Source of the DNA: JAHFUA01 sp963808725
GTDB taxonomy: Bacteria > Acidobacteriota > Terriglobia > Terriglobales > Acidobacteriaceae
Direction of reading: 5' to 3'
Assembly: GCA_963808725.1 (NCBI GenBank)
Contig: CAWEGO010000003.1
Coordinates: 372,001 to 436,000, forward strand
DNA length: 64,000 bases
The position numbers were made by a program, and so were the translations under genes. The notes beneath the pieces are model-generated. The model did no database searches. It was not told the origin of the DNA and saw nothing but the letters and a program-made list of their open reading frames with translations. Positions 43,822 to 53,289 of the stretch are shown piece after piece; positions within the stretch are counted from its first letter, which is position 1, and the number at the start of each line of letters is the position of its first letter.

Positions 43822-45747
43822 ATGTGTGGAATCGCCGCATTGCTGGGCAAGCACAAACCGGAATGCGCGGCGGCCATGGTCAACACCATGAACGACGCGC
43901 AGGCGCATCGCGGTCCCGATGACCAGGGCGCGGTGGTGCTGCAGGTGGGCGGCGGGATCGTGGGCCTGGGCAACCGCCGGCTGGCCATCCTCGACCTCTC
44001 TCCGCACGGGCACCAACCCATGCACAATCCCGACACCGGCGACGTGCTGGTGTACAACGGCGAGATCTACAACTCGCCTGACCTCCGCCGCGAGCTGCAG
44101 CGAGCAGGCTTTACCTTTCGCGGCCACAGCGACACGGAAGTGCTGCTGCGCGCGTATCAAAACTGGGGCGTCGATTGCCTGCCGCGTCTGCGCGGCATGT
44201 TTGCCTTCGCCCTGTGGGACGCGCGCCGCTCGCGCCTGCTGATTGCTCGCGATCATCTCGGCATCAAGCCGCTCTACTACGCCGCGCGCGAAGGCGAATG
44301 GTTCGTGTGCGCCTCGGAGGTCCGCGGCCTGATGAGCAGCGGCCTGGTGCCGGCGGCGGTCAGCCAGCGTGCTCTCGCCGGCTATCTGGCGTACGGCGCG
44401 GTGCAGGAGCCGCTCACGCTGTTCGAGGGCGTGCTCACCCTGCCGCGCGGCGCGTGGAAAGAATTCGACAGTCTCGGACGCTCGACCGCCCAGGGCACGT
44501 ACTGGCAATTTCCGCGGCCTGACGGCGAACGCCAGCGCAGCCTGGAAGAAGTGGCGGAAGAAGGCCGCGCGCTGCTCGAGCAGTCGGTGCGCCGCCACCT
44601 GCTCAGCGACGTGCGCGTGGGCATCTTTTTGAGCTCCGGCCTCGATTCCACCGCCGTGCTGGGCATCGCCCGCCGCTTCCAGAGCACGACCGATCACCTC
44701 AACGCCTTCACCGTTTCTTTCTCCGACGATCCGGTGTACGACGAGGCGGCCATCGCGCGCATCACCGCGGCGCGCTTCGGCGTGCAGTACCACGAATATC
44801 CGGTAGAGGAATCGACCGCGCTGGCCTGGATGCGCGATGCCCTCGCCGCCATGGACCAGCCCTCGATGGACGGCTTCAACACCTATATGGTGGCGCGGGC
44901 GGTGCACGAGCAGGGCATCAGCGTCGCGCTCTCCGGCATGGGCGGCGACGAACTGTTCGCCGGATACAACAGCTTCCGCCGCGTCCCGCGCCTCCACCGC
45001 GCGATGTCGTGGATGGCGTCGCTGCCGCCGCGCTGGCGCGCCGCGCTGGCGCGCAACCTAGCGCTGTCCATGAACTCGGTGGTGCGTTCTAAAGCCGCGG
45101 ACATTGCCACGGCCGGCCCGGACTTCCTCGCCATTTATTTTCACACCCGCCGCCTGCTCTCCGACCACGGCCTGGCGCGGCTCGGCCTCGGATCTGCGGA
45201 ACTGGATCTCACGCCGAACTACCAGGTCCCGGAGCTGAGTTGCGACGGATGGGTGGCGGCGTCGGATCCGGTGGCTTCGGTGGCGCGGCTGGAGTCGGCC
45301 TTTTATCTGGAGAACGTGCTGCTGCGCGACAGCAACGTCTTCGGCATGGCCAACGCGCTCGAGATCCGCGTGCCGCTGCTCGACCTCGACCTGGTGGACT
45401 GGGCCTTCCGCCTACCCGGCGACTTGTTGCTGCCCAAGGGCGCTCCTTCCAAGCACCTGCTGCGCACCATGTGTGCCGGCCTCTATACGCCGGCTCAGTT
45501 GGAGCAGGGCAAGCGCGGCTTCATGCCTCCCATCGGCCTGTGGCTGCGGGGACCGCTGCGCGAGACCATGGAAGAGAGTTTGCGTTCGCTGAAGAACTCC
45601 GGCCTCATCGATCCCGCCGGGATCGCGCCCATCACCCAAACTTTTTTACGAGAACCCAGGAGCCCGGCGTGGTCGCGCGTCTGGGCAATGGTGACATTGG
45701 GACATTGGTTCGAACAGCACAAGTCGGCGCCCGTTCTGGTGCAGTGA
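43822..45747 (+). CDS. Asparagine synthase-like amidotransferase of the exopolysaccharide locus
   Basis: A 641-residue class II glutamine amidotransferase/asparagine synthetase. The nucleophile Cys2 is present (MCGIAALLG), as are HRGPDDQGAV, FNGEIYN-like VYNGEIYNSPDLRR, RDHLGIKPLYYA and the pyrophosphate loop IFLSSGLDSTAVLGIA. In exosortase-associated polysaccharide clusters such AsnB-like enzymes amidate sugar carboxyls rather than make asparagine (TIGR03108-type context), which fits the nearby carbamoyltransferase and PEP-CTERM gene. AAGGAG lies 14 bases before the ATG. The end overlaps the next gene by four bases. Confidence 0.9.
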   Translation: MCGIAALLGKHKPECAAAMVNTMNDAQAHRGPDDQGAVVLQVGGGIVGLGNRRLAILDLSPHGHQPMHNPDTGDVLVYNGEIYNSPDLRRELQRAGFTFRGHSDTEVLLRAYQNWGVDCLPRLRGMFAFALWDARRSRLLIARDHLGIKPLYYAAREGEWFVCASEVRGLMSSGLVPAAVSQRALAGYLAYGAVQEPLTLFEGVLTLPRGAWKEFDSLGRSTAQGTYWQFPRPDGERQRSLEEVAEEGRALLEQSVRRHLLSDVRVGIFLSSGLDSTAVLGIARRFQSTTDHLNAFTVSFSDDPVYDEAAIARITAARFGVQYHEYPVEESTALAWMRDALAAMDQPSMDGFNTYMVARAVHEQGISVALSGMGGDELFAGYNSFRRVPRLHRAMSWMASLPPRWRAALARNLALSMNSVVRSKAADIATAGPDFLAIYFHTRRLLSDHGLARLGLGSAELDLTPNYQVPELSCDGWVAASDPVASVARLESAFYLENVLLRDSNVFGMANALEIRVPLLDLDLVDWAFRLPGDLLLPKGAPSKHLLRTMCAGLYTPAQLEQGKRGFMPPIGLWLRGPLRETMEESLRSLKNSGLIDPAGIAPITQTFLREPRSPAWSRVWAMVTLGHWFEQHKSAPVLVQ

Positions 45748-46619
45748 CCGAAGCCCAGCCGGGCAGCGATCGCCCGAGGGTCTCGGTCATCGTGCTCGCC
45801 TATAACGAGGAGGCGAACCTTCCCGACTGCCTTGAGAGTTTGAAGCATCTCGATTGCGAAGTGCTGGTGGTGGATTCCGGCTCGACCGACGGCACGCGCG
45901 AGATTGCGCGCCAGGCCGGCGCCGCTGTCTTCGAGCATCCCTTCGAGACCTACGGCGCGCAGCGCAACTGGGCGCAGCAACATCTGCCGCTGGCCGCCGA
46001 GTGGGTGCTGCATCTGGACGCCGACGAGCGCCTCACCCCGGAACTGGCCGCCGAGATCAATGGCATCCTGCTCAATCCTCCGGCGGAGGTGGACGGCTTC
46101 CTCTTCCGCAAGCGCACCTTCTTCATGGGCCGCTGGATGCGGCACGGCGGACACTATCCCTCCTACCACCTGCGGCTATTCCGCAAGGACCGCGGCGAAT
46201 GCGAAGAGCGGCTCTACGACCAGCACTACATCGTGAGCGGCAATGTGCGCAAGCTGCAGCACGATTACATGGACGTGCTGACCTCGGACTTGAGCGTATG
46301 GTCCACGCGACATGTGCGCTGGGCGGAGCTGGAAGCGCGCGAGATCTGCGAAGGTTGCGATCCCGAAGGCCGGGTCGAGGCCTCGCCCTTCGGCAATCCC
46401 ATTCAGCGCCGCCGCTGGCTGCGCGAAGGGTTCTATTGGCGGATGCCGCTGTTCCTGCGCGCGTTGCTCTACTGGTTCTACCGCTATTTCCTGCGCCTCG
46501 GTTTTCTCGACGGCAAGGAAGGGATGATCTTTCACTTTCTCCAGGGCTTCTGGTTCCGCTTCCTCATCGACGCGAAGTTGTTCGAGATGCAGAAGCGGAA
46601 TGCAGCACCGAAGCAGTAA
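45744..46619 (+). CDS. GT2-family glycosyltransferase (WaaE-like)
   Basis: A 291-residue GT-A inverting glycosyltransferase. SVIVLAYNEEANLPDCLESL and VLVVDSGSTDGTREIARQ give the nucleotide-binding fold, and VLHLDADERLTPELAAEI supplies the DXD-type motif. The C-terminal part (RRWLREGFYWRMPLFLRALL, YWFYRYFLRLGFLDGKEGMI) is membrane-associated, as in lipopolysaccharide core transferases WaaE/KdtX. The start is a GTG that overlaps the asnB stop (GTGA), showing translational coupling; the open frame upstream belongs to a shadow of asnB. Confidence 0.87.
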   Translation: MTEAQPGSDRPRVSVIVLAYNEEANLPDCLESLKHLDCEVLVVDSGSTDGTREIARQAGAAVFEHPFETYGAQRNWAQQHLPLAAEWVLHLDADERLTPELAAEINGILLNPPAEVDGFLFRKRTFFMGRWMRHGGHYPSYHLRLFRKDRGECEERLYDQHYIVSGNVRKLQHDYMDVLTSDLSVWSTRHVRWAELEAREICEGCDPEGRVEASPFGNPIQRRRWLREGFYWRMPLFLRALLYWFYRYFLRLGFLDGKEGMIFHFLQGFWFRFLIDAKLFEMQKRNAAPKQ

Positions 46620-46700
46620 CTTACTGCGGCGCTCCCTTTCGACTAGGATTTTGGGAACAGAGTTTCCATAACTTGTTGCGGCCAGCCAGCAGGAGTGGGT

Positions 46701-48428
46701 TTGTACATCCTGGGAATTAATGCTTACCACGGGGACGCGTCGGCGGCGATCGTGCACGATGGCAATCTGGTGGCCGCCGCGGAAGAAGAACGGTTCAATC
46801 GCAAGAAGCATTGCGCGGGCTTTCCCACACTGGCCATCCGCTACTGCCTCGACGCCGCCGGCATAACCGCGGCCGAGCTCGACCACGTCGGCATCTCGCG
46901 TGATCCTTCGGCGCATCTGCACAAGAAGATCCTGTTCTCGGTCACGCGGCTCTCGGGCCTGTCGGGGCTGATCGCCGCCCGGTTGGCCAACGCCGCCAAG
47001 GTGCGCAACCTGCGCGACGAGCTGGCGCGCGCCCTCGACGTTCCCGCCGACTCCTTCCGCGCCCATTTCCACAACGTGGAGCACCACAAGGCGCATATGG
47101 CGAGCTGCTTCCTGGTCTCCGGCTTCGACAAGGCTGCGATCCTTTCTATCGACGGCTTCGGCGACTTCATCAGCACCATGTGGGGCCAGGGGGAAGGGAA
47201 CCGCATTGAGGTGCTGGGCGAGATCGAGTATCCGCACTCTGTCGGCATCGTGTACACCGCCACCAGCCAGTATCTCGGCTTCCCTAAGTACGGCGATGAA
47301 GGCAAGGTGATGGGCCTGGCGCCCTACGGCAAGCCGCGCTTCCTGGAGCAATTCCGCGACATTGCCCAGACTGACCGCGACGGCGGCTTCAAGCTGAATC
47401 TCGACTACTTCCTCCACCACTCCGAAGGGGTGGAGATGACGTGGGACGATGGTTCGCCCACCATCGGCCGCATCTTCTCCGACAAATTCATCGAGACCTT
47501 CGGCCCGGCGCGCAACAATGGCGTTCCGCTGGCCGCGCATTACCAGGACATCGCCGCATCGCTGCAAGCGCGGCTGGAAGAAGTCGGCTTCCACATCCTC
47601 AAGCACCTGCACCAGAAGACGGGAAGCAAGCGGCTGGCGCTGGCCGGCGGCGTGGCCTTCAACTCGGTGATGAACGGCAAAATCCTGCTCAACACGCCCT
47701 TTGAAGAAGTATACGTGCAACCGGCGGCGGGCGATGCCGGCACCGCGCTCGGCGTCTGCTACTGGATCGAGAACGTGCTGCTGCAGCGGCCGCGCACCTT
47801 CATCATGGGCCACGCCTACACCGGTCCGGAATACAAGAACGGGCAGATCGAGCGCGTCGTGCGCTCGAGCGGGCTCGAGCATCGCCTGCTCGATGACGCC
47901 GAGCTCACGCGCGCGGCGGCGCAGGCCATCGCCGACGGCAAAATCGTGGGCTGGTTCCAGGGACGCATGGAGTTCGGCCCGCGCGCGCTGGGCAATCGCA
48001 GCATCGTGGTGGACCCGCGCCGCCCGGAGATGAAGGACATCCTCAACGCGCGCATCAAGAAGCGCGAACCCTTCCGTCCGTTTGCGCCCTCGATCCTTGA
48101 GGATCGCGTGGCCGAGTACTTCGAGCAGGCCCATCCCGCGCCCAGCATGCTGATGGTTTACCAGATCAAGCCGGAGAAACGCGATGCCATCCCCGCGGTC
48201 ACGCACGTGGATGGCTCCGGCCGCTTGCAGACGGTCTCGCGCGAAGCCAATCCCCTGTATTACGACTTGATTCGCGAATTCGACCGCATCACCGGCGTCC
48301 CCGTGGTGCTCAACACCTCGTTCAACGAGGATGAGCCCATCGTTTGCACCCCCGAGCAGGCCATGGATTGCTTCCAGCGCACGCGCATGGATGTGCTCTT
48401 CCTGGGCAACTATATGGTGGAGCGGTGA
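46701..48428 (+). CDS. Carbamoyltransferase (NodU/CmcH family)
   Basis: A 575-residue carbamoyltransferase that likely adds carbamoyl groups to exopolysaccharide sugars using carbamoyl phosphate and ATP. The N-terminal Kae1-like domain has YILGINAYHGDASAAIVHDG, FHNVEHHKAHMAS (metal His) and LSIDGFGDF; the C-terminal domain has GWFQGRMEFGPRALGNRSIV and PVVLNTSFNEDEPIV. TTG at 46701 is chosen because AGGAG ends five bases before it and the product then begins MYILGINAYHGD like its family; a GTG two codons upstream would overlap the ribosome-binding site. The end overlaps a possible GTG start of the next gene. Confidence 0.92.
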   Translation: MYILGINAYHGDASAAIVHDGNLVAAAEEERFNRKKHCAGFPTLAIRYCLDAAGITAAELDHVGISRDPSAHLHKKILFSVTRLSGLSGLIAARLANAAKVRNLRDELARALDVPADSFRAHFHNVEHHKAHMASCFLVSGFDKAAILSIDGFGDFISTMWGQGEGNRIEVLGEIEYPHSVGIVYTATSQYLGFPKYGDEGKVMGLAPYGKPRFLEQFRDIAQTDRDGGFKLNLDYFLHHSEGVEMTWDDGSPTIGRIFSDKFIETFGPARNNGVPLAAHYQDIAASLQARLEEVGFHILKHLHQKTGSKRLALAGGVAFNSVMNGKILLNTPFEEVYVQPAAGDAGTALGVCYWIENVLLQRPRTFIMGHAYTGPEYKNGQIERVVRSSGLEHRLLDDAELTRAAAQAIADGKIVGWFQGRMEFGPRALGNRSIVVDPRRPEMKDILNARIKKREPFRPFAPSILEDRVAEYFEQAHPAPSMLMVYQIKPEKRDAIPAVTHVDGSGRLQTVSREANPLYYDLIREFDRITGVPVVLNTSFNEDEPIVCTPEQAMDCFQRTRMDVLFLGNYMVER

Positions 48429-48445
48429 AGGCGCGTGGCGGCGGG

Positions 48446-49705
48446 ATGAGGATTCTCATCCTCAACCAGGCCTTCTACCCCGACGTGGTCTCATCCGCGC
48501 AGCACGCGGGCGATCTCGCGGCCTCGCTGGTCAAAGCCGGGCACCAGGTCACGGTGCTGGCCGACTCACGCGCCTACGACGACCGTGCGCGGCGTTTTTC
48601 GGCGCGCGAAGACTGGCGCGGCGTACGCATTATCCGCGCGCCATCCACCTGGTTCGGCAAAGCTGCCCGCTGGCGGCGTGCTGCCGACTTCGCCAGCTTC
48701 GTGCTGAGCTGCGCCCTGCGCCTGATGTTTCTGCCGCGCTTCGATGTGGCGATTGCCATGACCTCGCCGCCACTGATCTTGTTTCTGGCCGCGCTGGCGG
48801 TGCCGCTGAAGGCGCGCAAGCTGCTGTTCTGGTCCATGGACCTGAATCCCGATGAAGCCATTGCCGCCGGCTGGCTGCGCCCGGAGTCGGCGACGGCTCG
48901 CCTGCTCGGCCGCCTGATGCTCTACAGCATGCGCCGCGCCGAGCGCATCATCGCCCTGGACCGCTTCATGCAGCAGCGCATCCGTGCCAAGGGCATCGCG
49001 GCGGAGAAGGTCGCCGTGATTCCGCCCTGGGCGCACGATGATTGCGTGCGCTTCGATCCGGAAGCGCGCCGGCGTTTTCGCGACCGCCACGGCCTGTCGG
49101 AAAAATTCGTCGTGATGTACTCGGGCAACCACAGCCCTTGCCATCCCCTGGACACGCTGCTGGCGGCGGCTGAGCGCCTGGCCGATCACCCCGAGATCGT
49201 TTTCCTGTTCGTGGGTGGTGGCAGCGAGTTCCGCAAGCCGCTCGCGCTCGAACAAGGCGGCGCGCGCAACATCCGCTGCCTGCCCTATCAGCCGCAGGAG
49301 GAACTCGCCGGCTCGCTCTCCGCCGCCGACCTCCACGTGGTGGTGATGGGCGATGCCTTCGTCGGCATCGTGCATCCCTGCAAGCTGTACAACATTTTCG
49401 CTGTGGGTGCGCCGTTTTTATATATTGGCCCGCAGGAAAGTCATATCGCCGATTTGGTTGCCGACCTCCAGGGCAACGGCTCGGCGCTGGTTTCGGGACA
49501 TGGGGAAGTCGAAAGCGTGATCCGAAAAATTTTGGTGGCCGCGAATTCCCCGAGCGCCGACCGGTCTTACGCCCGTCAGTTGGCCCGCCAGTTCTCCCGG
49601 CAGGTTCCGGTCCCGCAGATGATTCTTGCGCTGGAAACGATGGCCGTCGATTTTTCTGGAACCGCGACGGCCGCCAGCGTCTCCCAGCCGCGGCATTCTT
49701 CATAA
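48446..49705 (+). CDS. GT4-family glycosyltransferase (WcaI-like)
   Basis: A 419-residue GT-B glycosyltransferase: MRILILNQAFYPDVVSSAQH, GHQVTVLADSRAYDDRAR, then YSGNHSPCHPLDTLLAAAER, FLFVGGGSEFRKPLALEQ and LHVVVMGDAFVGIVHPCKLY. The N-terminal sequence resembles WcaI of colanic acid synthesis. The ATG at 48446 is preferred; a GTG at 48425 that overlaps the previous stop codon (GTGA) would add seven residues and is a real alternative. Fourth glycosyltransferase of the locus. Confidence 0.87.
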   Translation: MRILILNQAFYPDVVSSAQHAGDLAASLVKAGHQVTVLADSRAYDDRARRFSAREDWRGVRIIRAPSTWFGKAARWRRAADFASFVLSCALRLMFLPRFDVAIAMTSPPLILFLAALAVPLKARKLLFWSMDLNPDEAIAAGWLRPESATARLLGRLMLYSMRRAERIIALDRFMQQRIRAKGIAAEKVAVIPPWAHDDCVRFDPEARRRFRDRHGLSEKFVVMYSGNHSPCHPLDTLLAAAERLADHPEIVFLFVGGGSEFRKPLALEQGGARNIRCLPYQPQEELAGSLSAADLHVVVMGDAFVGIVHPCKLYNIFAVGAPFLYIGPQESHIADLVADLQGNGSALVSGHGEVESVIRKILVAANSPSADRSYARQLARQFSRQVPVPQMILALETMAVDFSGTATAASVSQPRHSS

Positions 49706-49833
49706 GGTAGGCAGGGTTACTCCGCAGATGCGCCCCACGCTTCTAGCGAGAAACTGGAAGCGAGAAAAGAGAAACTACGCAGTAGGGAAGCAGATCGCCA
49801 CTTCGTGCAGTTAGGCTTTTCGCCGGTAGGAGC

Positions 49834-51388
49834 GTGCCGTTGAAATCTTTGGGCCTGACGTACTGCGCGACCTTCATCGTATCGCTGCTGATTTCCTTTT
49901 TTCTGACCCGCTACCTGCGTGACCAGGCCCTGCGCCGGGGCTGGAAGAGCCGCCGGCTGCGGGAGCGCGAACGTCCACACCGCGCCTATCCCGCGCCTGG
50001 GCGGGGTCGCCATTTTCCTGTGCGTGATCGGCGTGGTGGCCGCGCTGATGGCGTTCTCGCGCTTCGGCCATGTTTTCGACCCGCGCCTCATCCTCGGCAT
50101 CCTGCTGCCCACGCTGCTGATCTTCCTGCTCGGCCTCTACGACGATCTGTTTTCCGTGGGGCCGTGGATGAAGTTCGCGGTGGAGATCATCGCGGCGGTG
50201 AGTATCTTTCTGGGTGGCTTCCGCGTCATCGAACTGCCGCTCCTGTTTGGCAACCGCAGCCTTGGCTTTGCGGGTTCGCTGGTGGCCACCGTGTTCTGGG
50301 TGCTGCTCATCACCAACGCCTTCAACCTGGTGGACGGCCTGGACGGCCTGGCCGCGGGCTCGGCGCTTTTCTGCACCCTGACGGTCGTGGTGATCTCGCT
50401 GATGAACGGCCGGGTGATGATTGGCCTGATCGGGCTGGCGCTGGCGGGCGCGATCCTCGGCTTCCTGCGCTTCAACTTCAACCCCGCGACCATCTTCCTC
50501 GGCGACTGCGGCAGTCTGTTCATTGGCTTCGTGCTCAGCGTGCTGGCGCTGATGGGCGCGGGCAAATCCTCCACCGCGGTGGCAGTGGCGATTCCCGTGG
50601 TCTCCTTCGGCCTGCCCATCCTGGAGACCGGCATCTCGGTGGTGCGCCGCTTTCTCAGCGGACAACCCCTGTTTGCTCCCGACCGTCACCACATCCATCA
50701 CAAGCTGCTGGAGCGCGGCCTGAGCCAGCGCCAGGTCGTCGTGATCCTGTACGGAGTCTCCGCCGTGTTCGGCCTGCTGAGCGCGCTGTTGCTCCACCCT
50801 GGCGGACCGACCATAGGGGTGGTGCTGTTCGTGATTGGCGCCGGCATCTGGATCGGAGTGCAGCACCTCAACTATCCCGAGTTCTTCGAGCTGCATCGCA
50901 TCGCGCGCCGCACCCTGGAGCAGAAGCAGGTCATCGTCAACAACCTGGCGTTTCGTCGCGCCACGTTTCGTCTTGCCAAGGTGGATCGGATCTCCGAACT
51001 CAGCCAGGTGCTGGCGGAAACTTTCAGCGGCAACGCTTTCGACGGCTTCGAGTTGCGCTCCGCCACCCTGGCCCGTTCGCACGCGGCGCCCTTCGGCGGC
51101 CGCGACTCCATTGTGCACCTTACCTGGGGACGCGTAGGCAGCACCTTCTCAGTTCCGGCATGGAGTATGTCCCTGGATCTGGCCATGCCTGGTTCCGGTC
51201 GCCACGGTTACCTGGTGATCTACAAGCAGTACGCGCACAGCGCGCTGCAGGTGGATATTAATCTTTTGCTGCAGGAGTTCCGCCTGGTACTGGCACAGGC
51301 GCTGAAGCGTGCCTTGGTGGCCGAGATCGAAGAACAATCTGCCCCCGGGGAAGCTCTGGTCGCCGCCGCCAACTCCGGCTTGCAGTAG
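49834..51388 (+). CDS. Undecaprenyl-phosphate sugar-1-phosphate transferase (WecA/MraY family) with C-terminal extension, frame broken once
   Basis: Multi-pass membrane enzyme that starts polysaccharide assembly by loading a sugar-1-phosphate on undecaprenyl phosphate. The first helix (LTYCATFIVSLLISFFLTRY) is in the frame from GTG 49834; after a one-base shift between about 49944 and 49980 the second frame continues HTAPIPRLGGVAIFLCVIGV, NAFNLVDGLDGLAAGSALFC (catalytic Asp region), IFLGDCGSLFIGFVLSVLAL and the His motif RHHIHHKLLERGLSQRQV. After the last helix (about residue 350) the protein gains a soluble extension of about 160 residues (ARRTLEQKQVIVNNLAFRRA to EEQSAPGEAL). The broken frame is probably a one-base insertion. 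Confidence 0.82.
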
Positions 51389-51538
51389 ATGGGGTGGAAA
51401 TCTGCGGATTGCTGCCATCTTGTCAATTAGGTGCAAGGACTTGCATCTGCTACCGCTGGGGCTCTTGAAGTTGCCTGGAATCCTCACTCTAAGCAATTGA
51501 TACATAAGGCATTAGTTTTCCAAGGCTCAAGGCAGTCT

Positions 51539-51553
51539 TGGTATGACGATTGC
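51539..51553 (+). promoter_or_regulatory. Candidate sigma-54 (-24/-12) promoter of the PEP-CTERM gene
   Basis: TGG-N8-TTGC: GG and GC are separated by exactly 10 bp, matching the sigma-54 pattern TGGCAC-N5-TTGC except for TAT in place of CAC. An inverted CCAAG/CTTGG pair overlaps the -24 side. The leader to the ATG is about 90 nt. Confidence 0.5.
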
Positions 51554-51656
51554 CCTATACCGGCTGTCTCCTGTAGCAACGGCTGTCGGTTGTCCGTGGG
51601 AAGAGGTCTGGACACCGACCCTAACAGAACCTGTGGTGGGGCTTGTGAGGGGGAGA

Positions 51657-51968
51657 ATGAAGAAGTTCGGGCTCATCGTGGTGATCGTGGCCGTCGTGGC
51701 CATGGGCAGGCTCTCCAGCGATACTTCGCCGGTGAGCGCCAAGCATTCCGCTTCCACGACTCCGGTGGTTCAGATCGCGCAGGCCGAACCTGGGCCTGCA
51801 CCTTTGATGAATACCAGCCCCAGCCGCGCGCAACAAGCGCCGTTGGGCAGCGTTTCCGTCGTCGACCCTGCGGTTCCAGTCCCAGAGCCAGCGTCACTAC
51901 TCCTGCTTGGGAGCGGACTGATCTCGGCCGGCGTGCTGGTGCGGCGTCGGCTCCGTTCCACAAGCTAA
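51657..51968 (+). CDS. Short PEP-CTERM sorting-signal protein
   Basis: A 103-residue exported protein. A signal peptide (KKFGLIVVIVAVVAMGRLSS) is followed by a low-complexity Ser/Pro/Ala stretch and the C-terminal sorting signal PVPEPASLLLLGSGLISAGV plus VRRRLRS: PEP motif, membrane helix, Arg cluster. Such proteins are cleaved by exosortase and usually found with exopolysaccharide genes. GAGGGGGAGA lies immediately upstream of the ATG at 51657; the longer open frame from 51543 lacks a start signal. No exosortase gene is in the window. Confidence 0.85.
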   Translation: MKKFGLIVVIVAVVAMGRLSSDTSPVSAKHSASTTPVVQIAQAEPGPAPLMNTSPSRAQQAPLGSVSVVDPAVPVPEPASLLLLGSGLISAGVLVRRRLRSTS

Positions 51969-51985
51969 AACATTCTCAACCAACC

Positions 51986-52022
51986 GGGCGCGGAATTCGG
52001 GTTCCGCGCCCTTCATGTTTTT
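51986..52022 (+). terminator. Terminator after the PEP-CTERM gene
   Basis: A perfect ten-base-pair stem GGGCGCGGAA/TTCCGCGCCC with a six-base loop followed by TTCATGTTTTT. It lies between convergent genes and could also act on galE, whose side carries a shorter T tract. Confidence 0.75.
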
Positions 52023-52030
52023 ACGACGTT

Positions 52031-53014
52031 TTACCTGGGCGCGCCGGCCAGCACTTTCGAACTGTTCTGCATCCAGCGCCATGCGGTCTCGACCACGTTG
52101 TTCAGCGGCCGCCGCGCCTTCCAGCCCAGCACCTGTGCTGCCCGTGTGGGATCGGCCACCAGCGCGGGAGGATCGCCCGGACGCCGTGGACCATATCGCC
52201 GGTCGGGCGAGTGCCCGGTGACTGCTTCCACCGCCGCCAGCACTTCCATCACCGAGTGTCCCTGGCCGGTGCCCAGGTTCAGAGCGACCGATGCTCCGCC
52301 CCCGGCGAGGTATTCGATCGCCAGCGCGTGCGCCTCGGCGAGATCGTTCACGTGGATGTAGTCGCGAATGCAGGTGCCGTCGGGCGTGGGATAGTCGCGC
52401 CCGAACACCTCGATCGTGCGGATGCCGCGCGCGGCCTCGAGGGCCAGCGGGATCAGGTGGGTTTCCGGATCGTGCGCTTCGCCGATCGCGCCGCTGTCGT
52501 CGGCGCCGGCGGCGTTGAAATAGCGCAGCGCGGCGAAGCGCAGACCATAAGCCTTGGAATAGGCATCGAGCGCGTGCTCGAACAGCAGCTTGGTGGCGCC
52601 GTACGGATTGATGGGCTCGCGTGGATTGTCCTCGCTGATCGGCACCTTTACCGGCACGCCGTACACGGCGCAGGTGGAGGAAAAGACGAAGCTCTTCACC
52701 CCCGCATCGACCGCCGTGTTCAGCAGGGTGAGAGCGCACTCCACATTGTTGTGGAAATACTTGCGCGGGTTCTCGACCGATTCGCCGACGTAGCAGTGAG
52801 CGGCGAAGTGCATCACCGCCTGCGCCCCGCGCAACGCCGGTTCGAGCCGCGTGCGATCACCGATATCGCCCTCGACCAGTTCGAACCCGTTTGCGAACGG
52901 ACGATAGCCGGTGGAGATATTGTCGTAGATGACAACCTGGTGCCCGCGCCGCGCCAGCTCGCGCACCGCATGGCTGCCGATGTACCCCGCGCCTCCGGTG
53001 ACCACTACTCGCAT
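52031..53014 (-). CDS. galE: UDP-glucose 4-epimerase
   Basis: Interconverts UDP-glucose and UDP-galactose and so supplies sugar nucleotides for the adjacent polysaccharide locus. The 327-residue SDR-family protein has MRVVVTGGAGYIGSHAVREL (NAD-binding GxxGxxG), FAAHCYVGESVENPRKYF, catalytic Ser region FSSTCAVYG, the YxxxK motif in NPYGATKLLFEHAL, LRYFNAAGA and DGTCIRDYIHVNDLAEAH. The ATG at 53014 follows GAGGAAAC and begins exactly at the family start; the frame continues upstream without signals. Confidence 0.95.
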   Translation of the reverse strand: MRVVVTGGAGYIGSHAVRELARRGHQVVIYDNISTGYRPFANGFELVEGDIGDRTRLEPALRGAQAVMHFAAHCYVGESVENPRKYFHNNVECALTLLNTAVDAGVKSFVFSSTCAVYGVPVKVPISEDNPREPINPYGATKLLFEHALDAYSKAYGLRFAALRYFNAAGADDSGAIGEAHDPETHLIPLALEAARGIRTIEVFGRDYPTPDGTCIRDYIHVNDLAEAHALAIEYLAGGGASVALNLGTGQGHSVMEVLAAVEAVTGHSPDRRYGPRRPGDPPALVADPTRAAQVLGWKARRPLNNVVETAWRWMQNSSKVLAGAPR

Positions 53015-53253
53015 GCGAGTTTCCTCATGGTGCAAGCATAATAGGAGAGCCGCGACTTTTGCGCAGAGATGGCCGGCTGGCCTGTGGAAAAGTACCGCCC
53101 TGGGCTCTGCCCAGCAAATCAATTTTGCTCCAAAATCCTTTTTTTGCCCGTTATGCCTGAGATCAGCCGAGCAGGAGCCGCATTAGCGTTCCAGGCAGAT
53201 GCTGGGCACCGTTCCTTCGGGCGCAGGTGTGTGCCACCAGCCCATCAGCTTGG

Positions 53254-53259
53254 TATACT
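53254..53259 (+). promoter_or_regulatory. -10 box of the 53290 gene
   Basis: TATACT preceded by TGG (extended -10), 31 bp before the ATG; GGGAGA serves as ribosome-binding site. Confidence 0.4.
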
Positions 53260-53289
53260 CACCGTCCATCAAGCGGGAGACTCACACCT

